This document shows, piece by piece, positions 42,293 to 53,513 of a stretch of 64,000 bases of DNA (position 1 is its first letter; each line of letters opens with the position of its first letter). The DNA lies in contig NZ_KQ949023.1 of assembly GCF_001514285.1 (NCBI RefSeq), positions 1,354,160-1,418,159 of the forward strand. The letters are read 5' to 3'. The notes beneath the pieces are model-generated. The model made no database searches. It was not told the origin of the DNA and saw only the letters and a list, made by a program, of their open reading frames with translations. The translations under genes and the position numbers were made by a program. Origin of the DNA: Streptomyces sp. DSM 15324. GTDB taxonomy: Bacteria; Actinomycetota; Actinomycetes; Streptomycetales; Streptomycetaceae.

Positions 42293-42754
42293 GGCGGGAG
42301 AGTGGCAGCGAAATCCGCGTCTGTCCAGGTCACGCCCGTGTTTGTCCGCATGGTGGGAACGGGTGTTGCGTTTTCGTGAACAGGCGCGCCGGATGTGGGC
42401 CTGGGCCGCCGGCCGAGGGCGGGGATCGAAGACCGGCGGCCCATTCCGCGCCGGAGCCGTCATCCCGCGCGGGGCTGAGACCAGTTGACCGTGCAACCAG
42501 GTGGGAGGGGAGCGCGCGCGAGGCATCGGCGTGTGCGCACGATTCACACGGGGCGCGTGAACGACTTCACGCGCTCCGCGTCAACTCCTCACCCCCGTCT
42601 TACCACCCGCGCGTGCCACTCCGGCAGTTGCGGCAGACGCGAAAGGGGCCCGCGCGACCGGTCTCAGGTCGTGCGGGCCCTTGCGCTGTACGGGTTGGAG
42701 GCGGACCGGCTCAGGCGAGGGCGCGGCCTCGCCGCCCGCCGCAGGGGGCCGCCG
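42293..42754. other. Intergenic region with two hairpins
   Basis: This 462-bp gap lies between two minus-strand genes. A perfect 9-bp hairpin (GCGCGTGAA-CGAC-TTCACGCGC, 42553-42574) and a 14-bp hairpin (42647-42681) are present. The sequence from 42293 to about 42370 should hold the binding-protein promoter, but no convincing -35/-10 pair was found. No ORF with a coding pattern was seen. Confidence 0.5.
42647..42681 (-). terminator. Terminator of the small gene at 42755
   Basis: GGGCCCGCGCGACC pairs with GGTCGTGCGGGCCC over 14 bp (one G-U pair) around a 7-nt loop. On the minus strand it lies 74 bp after the stop of the small gene and is followed by CCTTTCG. Confidence 0.7.
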
Positions 42755-43054
42755 CTAGTAGCGGAGGTCCTTCTGCTCGGTGATCAGGCGGCCGGCGATC
42801 TGCAGGTTTCCGTCGGAGTCGAGTACTGCGATGATCTTCTTCGTCGAGCCGTGGTAGGTCGTGAAGTAGATCTTGTCCGCCTCCTGCGAGGTGGAGTTGT
42901 TCGTGTTCACGGACAGCTCGATGCTCACCGGGGAGCTGATGAGCACGTCCTTCTTGGGCGAGTTCGGGTAGACCTGGTTCTGCCGCAGCTTGACGCGGCC
43001 GTGGGTGTCCCCCTCGTCCCAGTCCGTCGCCACTCCGAGATCGATGTCAGCCAT
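42755..43054 (-). CDS. Hypothetical 99-residue protein
   Basis: No family recognised with confidence. The protein is polar and beta-rich in appearance: VATDWDEGDTHGRVKLRQ, DVLISSPVSIELSVNTNNST, KIYFTTYHGSTKKIIAVLD and the end DGNLQIAGRLITEQKDLRY, which recalls short beta modules of structural proteins. Use of AAC, AAG, TTC and ACC codons and Asn, Thr and Lys content are unusual for the window. The ATG at 43054 has AAGGGGGAAG upstream. It has its own terminator and the sequence before it is AT-richer, so it is likely expressed alone. No signal peptide. Confidence 0.72.
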   Translation of the reverse strand: MADIDLGVATDWDEGDTHGRVKLRQNQVYPNSPKKDVLISSPVSIELSVNTNNSTSQEADKIYFTTYHGSTKKIIAVLDSDGNLQIAGRLITEQKDLRY

Positions 43055-43238
43055 GCGACTTCCCCCTTCGGATCCGGTGAACGGGCCTTCGGTTCGGACC
43101 ACTGCTGAATCTAATACGGAAAGCGCACGCATCATCACCGAAAGTCCTGGTCGTGACTGGATTTATGTCCAAATGGTCTTGAATCGGCTTTCAGGCCACA
43201 TGGGAGAAGAAAAGCCTGAAAATCGTACATGTCGTGGG

Positions 43239-43892
43239 CTACCAGCCTCGCGCGCGCCATTCCGCGAGGTGGGGGCGCTCCGTGCCGAGGGTGGTGTCAT
43301 TGCCGTGGCCGGGGTAGACCCAGGTCTCGTCGGGGAGGACGCCGAACACCTTGGCCTCCAGGCCGTCCATGAGGGAGTTGAACTCCTCCGGCTGTGTCGT
43401 CCGGCCGGGACCGCCCGGGAAAAGGCAGTCTCCCGTGAAGACATGGGGATGCCCGTGCGGGTCGTCGTAGACGAGCGCGATCGAGCCCGGTGTGTGCCCC
43501 ACCAGGTGCCGCGCGGTGAGCTCGACGTTGCCCACCCGGACGGTGTCGCCGTCGTCGAGCAGGACGTCGTTCGGCACGGGGATGCCCTCGGCGTCCTCCC
43601 GGCCCGCGTACGTGCGCGCGCCCGTGGCCGCCACGACCTCGGCGAGCGCCTGCCAGTGGTCGCCGTGCCGGTGGGTGGTGACGACGGACGCGATGCCGTC
43701 GTCACCGATGGTCCCGAGCAGCGCCTGCGCGTCGTTCGCCGCGTCGATCAGCAACTGCTCGTCCGTGGCCCGGCAGCGCAGCAGATAGGCGTTGTTGTCC
43801 ATGGGGCCGACCGCGATCTTGGTGATCATCAGGTCCTTGAGCTCGTGCACGTCCGCCGGGCCGCCGACCGTGACCTCTCCGCTGTACGTCAT
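43239..43892 (-). CDS. MBL-fold metallo-hydrolase (glyoxalase II-like)
   Basis: Metallo-beta-lactamase-fold hydrolase of 217 residues. The metal motif THRHGDHW (His74, His76, Asp78, His79), HLVGHTPGSIALVYDD with the third His, FTGDCLF with the bridging Asp, and the final VYPGHGNDT are all present. The arrangement resembles hydroxyacylglutathione hydrolase; because actinomycetes use mycothiol, a mycothiol thioester may be the substrate (inference). A mycothiol-dependent isomerase-type gene lies 10 bp upstream in the same direction, probably in one operon. Confidence 0.92.
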   Translation of the reverse strand: MTYSGEVTVGGPADVHELKDLMITKIAVGPMDNNAYLLRCRATDEQLLIDAANDAQALLGTIGDDGIASVVTTHRHGDHWQALAEVVAATGARTYAGREDAEGIPVPNDVLLDDGDTVRVGNVELTARHLVGHTPGSIALVYDDPHGHPHVFTGDCLFPGGPGRTTQPEEFNSLMDGLEAKVFGVLPDETWVYPGHGNDTTLGTERPHLAEWRARGW

Positions 43893-43902
43893 GTCGGCCA
43901 GC

Positions 43903-44589
43903 CTATAGCGGCGGCAGAGCCGGGAGCGGACCGCCGGACACAGTGAGGCCGGATCCGGCGCGGCGCCCGGCGAGCCAGCCGAGGAGGTCGGCCGGGGCTC
44001 CCGTGACGGTCACCTCGGGCTCGTCCGCCTCCCGTCCGGTGTGCCACGCGCGCGTGCCGTCCGTCAGCCGGGTCGGCGGCACGTCGGGATGCCCGGCGAA
44101 GCGGTCCGCGAGGAAGTCGGTCTGCCGGCCGGTGAACTCCTCGGGCAGATCCTCCAGCGTGTAGCCGATGCCGAGGTCGACGTGGTGCAGCTCGACCTCC
44201 GCCCAGCGCCTGAAGGGCACCCGGGACGCCCGGTCGGTGACGCCGTTGCGCAGTTCCACCGTGCGCGACCAGTCGGCGGGCACGGCCGCGGCCGCCTGGA
44301 AGCGGGCCGCGCTCTCCCGCAGGTCGGCGAGCTGGACCTCCAGGGGGCGCGGGGCGTCCCGGTCGATGTCGGCGTCGCGGACGGTGGCGTCGGCGTACAT
44401 GGGGCGGCCCTCGAAGACGTTCACCAGGGCGTCCGCGTTGCGCGAGAGGTGGGCGAGGACGTGCCCCCGGCTCCAGCCGGGCAGCAGCGAGGGCTCGGCC
44501 GTAGCCGCGTCGTCCAGGTTGCCGACCGCGGTGAGGAGCCGGTCGGTCGCTTCCCGTACACACACCAGGTCATGAGCGTGATCATTCAT
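43903..44589 (-). CDS. Maleylpyruvate isomerase family mycothiol-dependent enzyme
   Basis: Protein of 228 residues of the DinB-like mycothiol-dependent maleylpyruvate isomerase family. It has the N-terminal helix bundle LLTAVGNLDDAATAEPSLLPGWSRGHVLAHLSRNADAL, with the metal-binding His, and the second site WAEVELHHVDLGIGY. The C-terminal domain carries VTVTGAPADLLGWLAGR, typical of the SCP2-like mycothiol-binding part. Substrate unknown. AAGG precedes the ATG. It is divergent from uvrA and pairs with the MBL hydrolase downstream. Confidence 0.92.
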   Translation of the reverse strand: MNDHAHDLVCVREATDRLLTAVGNLDDAATAEPSLLPGWSRGHVLAHLSRNADALVNVFEGRPMYADATVRDADIDRDAPRPLEVQLADLRESAARFQAAAAVPADWSRTVELRNGVTDRASRVPFRRWAEVELHHVDLGIGYTLEDLPEEFTGRQTDFLADRFAGHPDVPPTRLTDGTRAWHTGREADEPEVTVTGAPADLLGWLAGRRAGSGLTVSGGPLPALPPL

Positions 44590-44734
44590 GCTGCTGACCT
44601 TAGCTCCGCCACTCCTTCGGGTGAAGGTGGCGGACCACCGCCCAAAATCGAATGTGCGTGCTATAAGGTCGGTGGCGGCATCGGGCATGCTGGATGACCG
44701 GGGACTGTTGTGAACCGGTGAATCCGAACCGGCG

Positions 44735-44757
44735 CTGTCAGTGGCTCCCCCTAGTCT
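44735..44757 (+). promoter_or_regulatory. RecA-NDp (PafBC-type) promoter of uvrA
   Basis: CTGTCAGTG (44735-44743), 8 nt, then TAGTCT (44752-44757) fits TTGTCRGTG-N8-TAnnnT except for the first base. The predicted leader before the uvrA GTG is about 53 nt. Confidence 0.82.
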
Positions 44758-44816
44758 GAGAACGACGGGGGCCCCGCCCCTGTCACCCCTCTCCAGCAAG
44801 AAAGGTGCGGACCGGC

Positions 44817-47816
<3,000 letters not shown>

Positions 47817-47850
47817 GCCGAAACGGCGGGCACACCCCGCCGCAGCCCCG

Positions 47851-47890
47851 GCACGGCGCCCCCGGGAACCTCCCGCGGGGCGCCGCGTGC
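47851..47890. terminator. Hairpin between convergent uvrA and sugar kinase
   Basis: GCACGGCGCCCCCGGGA and TCCCGCGGGGCGCCGCGTGC form a long, slightly bulged stem with a 3-nt loop. It has no T-run; position between convergent stops supports a bidirectional terminator. Confidence 0.6.
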
Positions 47891-47904
47891 CGCAGGCCCT
47901 GCCC

Positions 47905-48831
47905 TCAGCCCCGCACCGCCCACGAGTCGCCCAGTTCCGCCGCGTACGGCGGTTCCGCGCCGGCTCGGGAGCAGGTGATCGCCGCCGCGCGGGCGGCGAA
48001 CCCCAGCAGCTCCTGCCAGCCCTCGGCGCCCAGCCCCGCGAGGCCGGCCGGGGACAGGGCGTCCCGCACCGACAGGCCGTGCAGCAGCGCCGCGTTCACG
48101 GTGTCCCCGGCCCCGATAGTGTCCACGACGTCGACCGGCTCACCCGGGACGGCGTACACGGCGTGGTCACCGGTGACGACGCTCAGCCCCGCGGCGCCGT
48201 GCGTGATCACGACGGCCGACGGACCGGCCGACAGCCACTCGTGCGGGGTGCCGCCCAGCCACAGGGCGTCCTCCTCCGAGAGCTTGAGCAGGTCCACCGA
48301 GGGCAGCCAGCCCTTGAAACGGGCCCGGTAGGCGTCCGCGTCGGGGATCAGCCCCGGACGGATGTTCGGATCGAGGGCGGTGAACACCCCCTGCCCGGCC
48401 GCGGTCCGCAACAGCTCCTCGTAGGCGCTCGCCCCCGGCTCCAGCACCAGCGAACAGGTGCCGAAGGACACCGCGCGCGTCCCCGGGGAGAGGGCGGCCG
48501 GGGCGGTGAACAGACGGTCGGCGGTGCCTTCGACGTAGAAGGAGTACGCCGCGGAGCCCCCGTCGCCGACCGAGGCGACCGCGAGGGCGGTCGGCTCCGT
48601 GCCCCGCTGCACGCCGGAGGCGTCCACTCCCGCCTCCCGCAGCCCGCCGAGCAGCGCCTCCCCGAACGCGTCGTACGACACCCGGGAGCAGAAGGCGGTC
48701 GGCGTGCCCAGCCGGCCGAGGGCGACAGCCGTGTTGAACGGCCCGCCGCCGAGCGCCGGCCGCAGGGCCGCGAGGGCACCCGTGCCCCCCGGGACCAGGT
48801 CGATGAGGGCCTCACCGGCGACGACGATCAC
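47905..48831 (-). CDS. PfkB family carbohydrate kinase (fructokinase-like)
   Basis: Ribokinase-superfamily sugar kinase, 308 residues, with VVAGEALIDLVP at the N-terminus, the first motif ALGGGPFNTAVALGRLG and the second DTIGAGDTVNAALLHGL carrying the catalytic Asp. The wording of these motifs is closest to fructokinases and 2-keto-3-deoxygluconate kinases. Substrate cannot be fixed. AAAGGAA lies before the GTG at 48831. The gene appears to be monocistronic. Confidence 0.9.
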   Translation of the reverse strand: MIVVAGEALIDLVPGGTGALAALRPALGGGPFNTAVALGRLGTPTAFCSRVSYDAFGEALLGGLREAGVDASGVQRGTEPTALAVASVGDGGSAAYSFYVEGTADRLFTAPAALSPGTRAVSFGTCSLVLEPGASAYEELLRTAAGQGVFTALDPNIRPGLIPDADAYRARFKGWLPSVDLLKLSEEDALWLGGTPHEWLSAGPSAVVITHGAAGLSVVTGDHAVYAVPGEPVDVVDTIGAGDTVNAALLHGLSVRDALSPAGLAGLGAEGWQELLGFAARAAAITCSRAGAEPPYAAELGDSWAVRG

Positions 48832-48958
48832 GGGGCGGTTCCTTTCGAGGACGCTGCGGGCTGCTCCCGCCGAGTCTGCCCGCTCCCCGAGCCGACGCGG
48901 GACGGAACGGACGAGTCCGGACGTCGCCACCCCCACGGAACGCCGGATGCGCCCCCGC

Positions 48959-49930
48959 TCACTCCCAGTCCCAGCCGATGCCCACCATCCCCGACCGCAC
49001 CCGGGGCTCGACGAGGTGGACCGAGCAGTGACGGAAGCTGAGCGGCAGCTCCTGCCGGCCGCCGCGCGGCGCCGCCGCCGAGTGCTGGGTGAAGCGGTGG
49101 CAGCGCACGGGCAGCGCCTGCTCGGCGAACCGGATCTGGAGCGCGTACTGGCCGCCCGCCGCGCCGAAACCCCGGACGTACTCCCGGCAGACGCCGGCGG
49201 TGCCGTCCTCGACGGCGTAGCGGAAGAGAAACGTCTCACCGGCCTGCAGCCGGGTGTCGAACAGCAGCTCGGCCACCAGGACGCCGGTGTCGTGGTGGCG
49301 GCGGACCCGTCCGGTGCGGCAGTTCTCCAGGGCGTGCACGGTCATCCGTTCGGGCGCGCAGCCCGGATCCCCCTGGTGGACGGCGAGGAAGCGGTCGACG
49401 CCGTCGCGGTGGGCGCGCACGATGTGCTGGGACTCGCGGCCCAGCAGCTCACGGCGGGCCCCGATGCGGACGTGCTCGTGATGGCACAGGGTGTGCAGCC
49501 CGCTGTCGAGTGGGTACTCCAGTTCGGCGTGCAGGCGTTCCAGGGCGCCGGAGGCCTCCAGGACGGAGCGGTACGAGCGGCCCGCGGGCTGCCCGGCGGC
49601 GGCCGTGGCGCCGGCGCGCGCGCCCGAGTCCTCCAGCAGCCGGATCAGGGACTCGTCCGGCAGGCGGAGGATCTCCTCCAGCGCGCGGACGGCCCGCAGG
49701 GACTCCGGACGCTGGGGACGCCGGGCGCCCTGCTGCCAGTAACTCAGGCTCGTGACGCCGACCTTGACCCCGTGGCGCGACAGATGGTGCTGGACGCGCT
49801 GCAGTGGCAGTCCGCGGGCGGCGATCGCGGCACGCAGCGCGACATGGAACGGGCCGCCCCGCAGGACCGTGTCCAGTTCCGCGACGGCGGCGTCCTCGGC
49901 GGCGTCCGCGTGCTGTGTGGCGTGCGGCAT
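48959..49930 (-). CDS. Putative helix-turn-helix regulator
   Basis: Protein of 323 residues with an XRE-like helix-turn-helix near residues 25-85 (IAARGLPLQRVQHHLSRHGVKVGVTSLSYWQQGARRPQRPESLRAV), followed by a longer domain with several His and Cys residues and an apparent beta-rich end (VSTD-free, RETFLFRYAVEDGTAGV; RVRSGMVGIGWDWE). The second domain is not one I recognise. An acidic Ala-rich segment links start and HTH. AAAGG precedes the ATG at 49930. It lies in front of, and divergent from, the uvrC operon, but there is no direct sign that it controls it. Confidence 0.72.
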   Translation of the reverse strand: MPHATQHADAAEDAAVAELDTVLRGGPFHVALRAAIAARGLPLQRVQHHLSRHGVKVGVTSLSYWQQGARRPQRPESLRAVRALEEILRLPDESLIRLLEDSGARAGATAAAGQPAGRSYRSVLEASGALERLHAELEYPLDSGLHTLCHHEHVRIGARRELLGRESQHIVRAHRDGVDRFLAVHQGDPGCAPERMTVHALENCRTGRVRRHHDTGVLVAELLFDTRLQAGETFLFRYAVEDGTAGVCREYVRGFGAAGGQYALQIRFAEQALPVRCHRFTQHSAAAPRGGRQELPLSFRHCSVHLVEPRVRSGMVGIGWDWE

Positions 49931-50244
49931 GCAGGGGCCTTTCTGTGAAAGCTCGCGACGGCTGGTCGGACCGCGCGTGAGGGGTCGGGGCTTCCCCGCT
50001 GACGCCGGGGGCTCCTTCACATCCGTAAGGCGTCCTTCGGGCCCCGAGTTCTCCCGCATTGAAGCGTGTTGACCAAGTCCCGACAACACCTGATGTCCGA
50101 GTGGCACCTGCGTCTGGCTGACGGACGAGCCTCGCCCGGGGGACGGGGACGCCGTGCGCGGGCGCCGCTCATGGCCCGTCACGGCCGACGGCGACGACGG
50201 TCCGCCGTGCGGGCGGATCACGCCCGGCTGTCCGGAAACCGGGG

Positions 50245-50284
50245 TTTTCCACAGGCGGCCACCAGCGGCTCACGGTTGTCCACA
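50245..50284. promoter_or_regulatory. Pair of DnaA-box-like sequences before uvrC
   Basis: TTTTCCACA (50245-50253) and TTGTCCACA (50276-50284) lie 31 bp apart in the same orientation. The second is an exact Streptomyces DnaA box. They end about 30 bp before the uvrC -10 box, so bound DnaA could affect uvrC transcription. Confidence 0.5.
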
Positions 50285-50295
50285 GGGCCGTCGGA

Positions 50296-50318
50296 GTGTC
50301 ACCCCGCGCCAGTAGGGT
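50296..50318 (+). promoter_or_regulatory. uvrC promoter, degenerate RecA-NDp type
   Basis: GTGTCACCC (50296-50304), 8 nt, then TAGGGT (50313-50318). The TGTCA core, the 8-nt spacing and the -10 box match TTGTCRGTG-N8-TAnnnT, but the last three bases of the upstream element do not. The -10 ends 7 nt before the ATG, so a leaderless mRNA is predicted. Confidence 0.5.
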
Positions 50319-50325
50319 GTGAGAC

Positions 50326-52515
50326 ATGGCCGACCCCTCCAGCTACCGCCCCAAGCCGGGACAGATCCCGGACTCCCCCGGGGTGTACAGGTTCCGCGAC
50401 GAGCACCGCCGGGTGATCTACGTCGGAAAGGCGAAAAGCCTGCGCCAGCGCCTGGCGAACTACTTCCAGGACCTCGCGGGCCTGCACCCGCGCACCCGCT
50501 CGATGGTCACCACCGCCGCGTCGGTGGAGTGGACGGTCGTGTCCACGGAGGTCGAGGCGCTCCAGCTGGAGTACTCCTGGATCAAGGAGTACGACCCCCG
50601 GTTCAACGTGAAGTACCGCGACGACAAGAGCTACCCCTACCTCGCGGTGACGATGAACGAGGAATTCCCGCGGGTGCAGGTCATGCGCGGCCACAAGAAG
50701 AAGGGCGTCCGCTACTTCGGGCCGTACGCGCACGCGTGGGCGATCCGCGACACCGTCGACCTGCTGCTGCGCGTCTTCCCCGTGCGCACCTGCTCCGCCG
50801 GCGTCTTCAAGAACGCCTCCCGCACCGGCCGGCCCTGTCTGCTCGGCTACATCGGCAAGTGCTCCGCGCCCTGCGTCGGCCGGATCTCCGCCGAGGAGCA
50901 CGGCGAACTCGCCGACGAGTTCTGCGACTTCATGGCCGGCCGCACCGGCAGTCACCTCCGCCGTCTGGAGAAGCAGATGACGGAGGCGGCCGAGGAGATG
51001 GAGTACGAGCGGGCTGCCCGCCTGCGCGACGACATCGAGGCCCTGAAGAAGGCCATGGAGAAGAACGCGGTCGTGCTCGCGGACGCGACCGACGCCGATC
51101 TGATCGCGGTCGCCGAGGACGAGCTGGAGGCCGCGGTCCAGATCTTCCACGTCCGCGGCGGACGGGTGCGCGGCCAGCGCGGCTGGGTCACGGACAAGGT
51201 CGAGGAGATCACCACCGGCGCCCTCGTCGAACACGCCCTCCAGCAGCTCTACGGCGAGGAGACCGGCGACGCCGTCCCCAAGGAGGTGCTCGTCCCCGCC
51301 CTGCCCGACCCGCTCGAACCCGTCCAGGAGTGGCTCACCGTCCGCCGCGGCTCGGGCGTCTCGCTGCGCATCCCGCAGCGCGGCGACAAGCGGGCCCTGA
51401 TGGAGACCGTCGAGCGCAACGCCCAGCAGGCGCTCGTCCTGCACAAGACCAAGCGCGCCTCCGACCTGACCACCCGCTCGCGGGCCCTGGAGGAGATCGC
51501 CGAGGCACTGGACCTCGACAGCGCCCCGCTGCGGATCGAGTGCTACGACATCTCGCACCTCCAGGGGGACGACGTCGTGGCGTCGATGGTCGTCTTCGAG
51601 GACGGGCTGGCCCGCAAGAGCGAGTACCGCCGCTTCCAGATCAAGGGCTTCGAGGGGCAGGACGACGTCCGCTCCATGCACGAGGTGATCACCCGCCGCT
51701 TCCGCCGCTACCTCGCCGAGACGGAGCGCACGGGGGAGTGGAGCGACGCCGGGAGCGCCCTCCCCGACGGCCCCGGCCCCGGCGCGGACCCCACCGAGGA
51801 CACCGCCGGCACCGCCACGGACGGCACCGCCACGGACGGCAACGGCACGGGCGGCACCGCCACGGACGGCACCCTCCTCGCAGGCGGCAGGGAAGCCCCC
51901 CTCGCCGTCGGGCTGAAGGACGACGAAGGCCGCCCGAGGCGCTTCGCCTACCCGCCTCAGCTCGTCGTCGTCGACGGCGGGCGGCCCCAGGTCGCGGCCG
52001 CCCGCCGTGCCCTCGACGAGCTCGGCATCGACGACATCGCCGTCTGCGGCCTCGCCAAGCGCCTGGAGGAGGTCTGGCTGCCGCACGACGACGACCCGGT
52101 GGTCCTGCCCCGCACCAGCGAGGGCCTCTACCTCCTCCAGCGCGTCCGGGACGAGGCCCACCGCTTCGCCATCACCTACCAGCGCACCAAGCGGGCCAAG
52201 CGACTGCGCTCCGGCCCCCTGGACGACGTACCGGGCCTGGGCGAGACGCGCAAACAGGCGCTCATCAAGCACTTCGGCTCGGTGAAGAAGCTGCGCGCAG
52301 CGACCCTCGACCAGATCTGCGAGGTCCCGGGCATAGGCCGCAAGACGGCCGAGACGATCGCCGCGGCCCTCGCCCGGGCGGCCCCGCCCGCCCCCGCCGT
52401 GAACACGGCGACCGGAGAGATCATTGAAGACGAGGAACCCGGCACGACGGCGGGTTCCCCCGGAGATCCCGTGCCCGCGGGCGCCCCGGAAGAACGACGG
52501 GGGCAGGAGACATGA
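50326..52515 (+). CDS. uvrC: Excinuclease ABC subunit UvrC
   Basis: Dual-incision nuclease of nucleotide excision repair, 729 residues. The N-terminal GIY-YIG domain (GVYRF...[18 protein letters not shown]) makes the 3' cut; cysteines in [24 protein letters not shown] form the known Fe-S site; the UVR domain ([30 protein letters not shown]) binds UvrB; the RNase H-like domain ([23 protein letters not shown]) makes the 5' cut; two helix-hairpin-helix motifs end the protein ([25 protein letters not shown]). An insertion of about 70 low-complexity residues (about 474-545), rich in G, T and D, interrupts the nuclease domain. Its stop overlaps the rapZ start. Confidence 0.98.
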   Translation: MADPSSYRPKPGQIPDSPGVYRFRDEHRRVIYVGKAKSLRQRLANYFQDLAGLHPRTRSMVTTAASVEWTVVSTEVEALQLEYSWIKEYDPRFNVKYRDDKSYPYLAVTMNEEFPRVQVMRGHKKKGVRYFGPYAHAWAIRDTVDLLLRVFPVRTCSAGVFKNASRTGRPCLLGYIGKCSAPCVGRISAEEHGELADEFCDFMAGRTGSHLRRLEKQMTEAAEEMEYERAARLRDDIEALKKAMEKNAVVLADATDADLIAVAEDELEAAVQIFHVRGGRVRGQRGWVTDKVEEITTGALVEHALQQLYGEETGDAVPKEVLVPALPDPLEPVQEWLTVRRGSGVSLRIPQRGDKRALMETVERNAQQALVLHKTKRASDLTTRSRALEEIAEALDLDSAPLRIECYDISHLQGDDVVASMVVFEDGLARKSEYRRFQIKGFEGQDDVRSMHEVITRRFRRYLAETERTGEWSDAGSALPDGPGPGADPTEDTAGTATDGTATDGNGTGGTATDGTLLAGGREAPLAVGLKDDEGRPRRFAYPPQLVVVDGGRPQVAAARRALDELGIDDIAVCGLAKRLEEVWLPHDDDPVVLPRTSEGLYLLQRVRDEAHRFAITYQRTKRAKRLRSGPLDDVPGLGETRKQALIKHFGSVKKLRAATLDQICEVPGIGRKTAETIAAALARAAPPAPAVNTATGEIIEDEEPGTTAGSPGDPVPAGAPEERRGQET
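51811..51870. repeat. 15-bp coding repeat within uvrC
   Basis: ACCGCCACGGACGGC is repeated at 51811, 51826 and 51856, with a variant copy at 51841. It encodes TATDG-type pentapeptides in the uvrC insertion. Confidence 0.9.
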
Positions 52516-53513
52516 CCGAGCACGAGCACGACGCGCACCCCACGGACGAGCGAGACCAGGCGCTGACCGCGGCGCCCCATGAACACGACACAGGTCACGA
52601 AGACGGAGCACAGGTGAGTACGGACAGCACGCCGCCCGGTATCCCCGAGGCGGCCATCCCCGAGCTGGTGATCATCTCCGGCATGTCCGGGGCGGGTCGC
52701 TCGACGGCAGCCAAGTGTCTGGAGGACCTCGGCTGGTTCGTCGTCGACAACCTCCCGCCCGCCCTGATCCCCACCATGGTGGAGCTGGGCGCCCGCTCCC
52801 AGGGCAACGTGGCGCGGATCGCGGTCGTCGTCGACGTCCGCGGCCGGCGCTTCTTCGACAACCTCCGCGAATCCCTCGCCGACCTGGAATCGAAGAACGT
52901 CACCCGCCGGATCGTCTTCCTGGAGTCCTCCGACGACGCCCTCGTGCGCCGCTTCGAGTCCGTGCGCCGCCCGCACCCCCTCCAGGGCGACGGCCGGATC
53001 GTCGACGGCATCGCCGCCGAGCGCGAACTGCTGCGCGAGCTGCGCGGCGACGCCGACCTGGTGATCGACACCTCCAGCCTCAACGTGCACGAGCTGCGCG
53101 CCAAGATGGACGCCCAGTTCGCGGGCGAGGAGGAGCCCGAGCTGCGGGCCACCGTGATGTCGTTCGGCTTCAAGTACGGCCTCCCGGTCGACGCCGACCT
53201 CGTCGTGGACATGCGCTTCCTGCCCAACCCGCACTGGGTCCCGGAGCTGCGCCCCTACACCGGCCTCAACGACGAGGTCGCCACCTATGTCCTCAACCAG
53301 CCCGGCGCGAAGGAGTTCCTCGACCGGTACGCGGAACTCCTCCAGCTGATCGCCGCGGGCTACCGCCGGGAGGGCAAGCGCTATGTGACCATCGCGGTCG
53401 GCTGTACGGGCGGCAAGCACCGCTCGGTCGCGATGTCGGAGAAGCTCGCCGCGCGACTCGCGGCCGAGGGCGTGGAGACGGTGGTCGTGCACCGGGACAT
53501 GGGACGGGAATGA
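52512..53513 (+). CDS. rapZ: RNase adapter/nucleotide-binding protein RapZ
   Basis: RapZ (YvcJ) family protein, 333 residues, that binds nucleotide and, in E. coli, regulates small RNAs of glucosamine-6-phosphate synthase. The N-terminal P-loop is [11 protein letters not shown], with Arg63 in place of the usual Lys, a change typical of actinobacterial members. The C-terminal domain carries [30 protein letters not shown] and [17 protein letters not shown]. The ATG overlaps the uvrC stop by four bases. The first 34 residues are His/Asp/Glu-rich; a GTG at 52614 with GGAG five bases upstream could be the true start. Confidence 0.94.
   Translation: MTEHEHDAHPTDERDQALTAAPHEHDTGHEDGAQVSTDSTPPGIPEAAIPELVIISGMSGAGRSTAAKCLEDLGWFVVDNLPPALIPTMVELGARSQGNVARIAVVVDVRGRRFFDNLRESLADLESKNVTRRIVFLESSDDALVRRFESVRRPHPLQGDGRIVDGIAAERELLRELRGDADLVIDTSSLNVHELRAKMDAQFAGEEEPELRATVMSFGFKYGLPVDADLVVDMRFLPNPHWVPELRPYTGLNDEVATYVLNQPGAKEFLDRYAELLQLIAAGYRREGKRYVTIAVGCTGGKHRSVAMSEKLAARLAAEGVETVVVHRDMGRE

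Larger units (their letters stand above)
49931..50325. other. Intergenic region before uvrC
   Basis: This 395-bp gap lies between the divergent regulator and uvrC. It holds an inverted repeat (GTGTTG at 50066-50071 and CAACAC at 50084-50089), two DnaA-box-like sites and the uvrC promoter. No coding ORF is apparent. Confidence 0.6.

Noticed and set aside
48062..48090. CTGTCGGTG on the minus strand as another damage promoter
   Set aside because: It lies within the sugar kinase coding region and has no TAnnnT 8 nt downstream.
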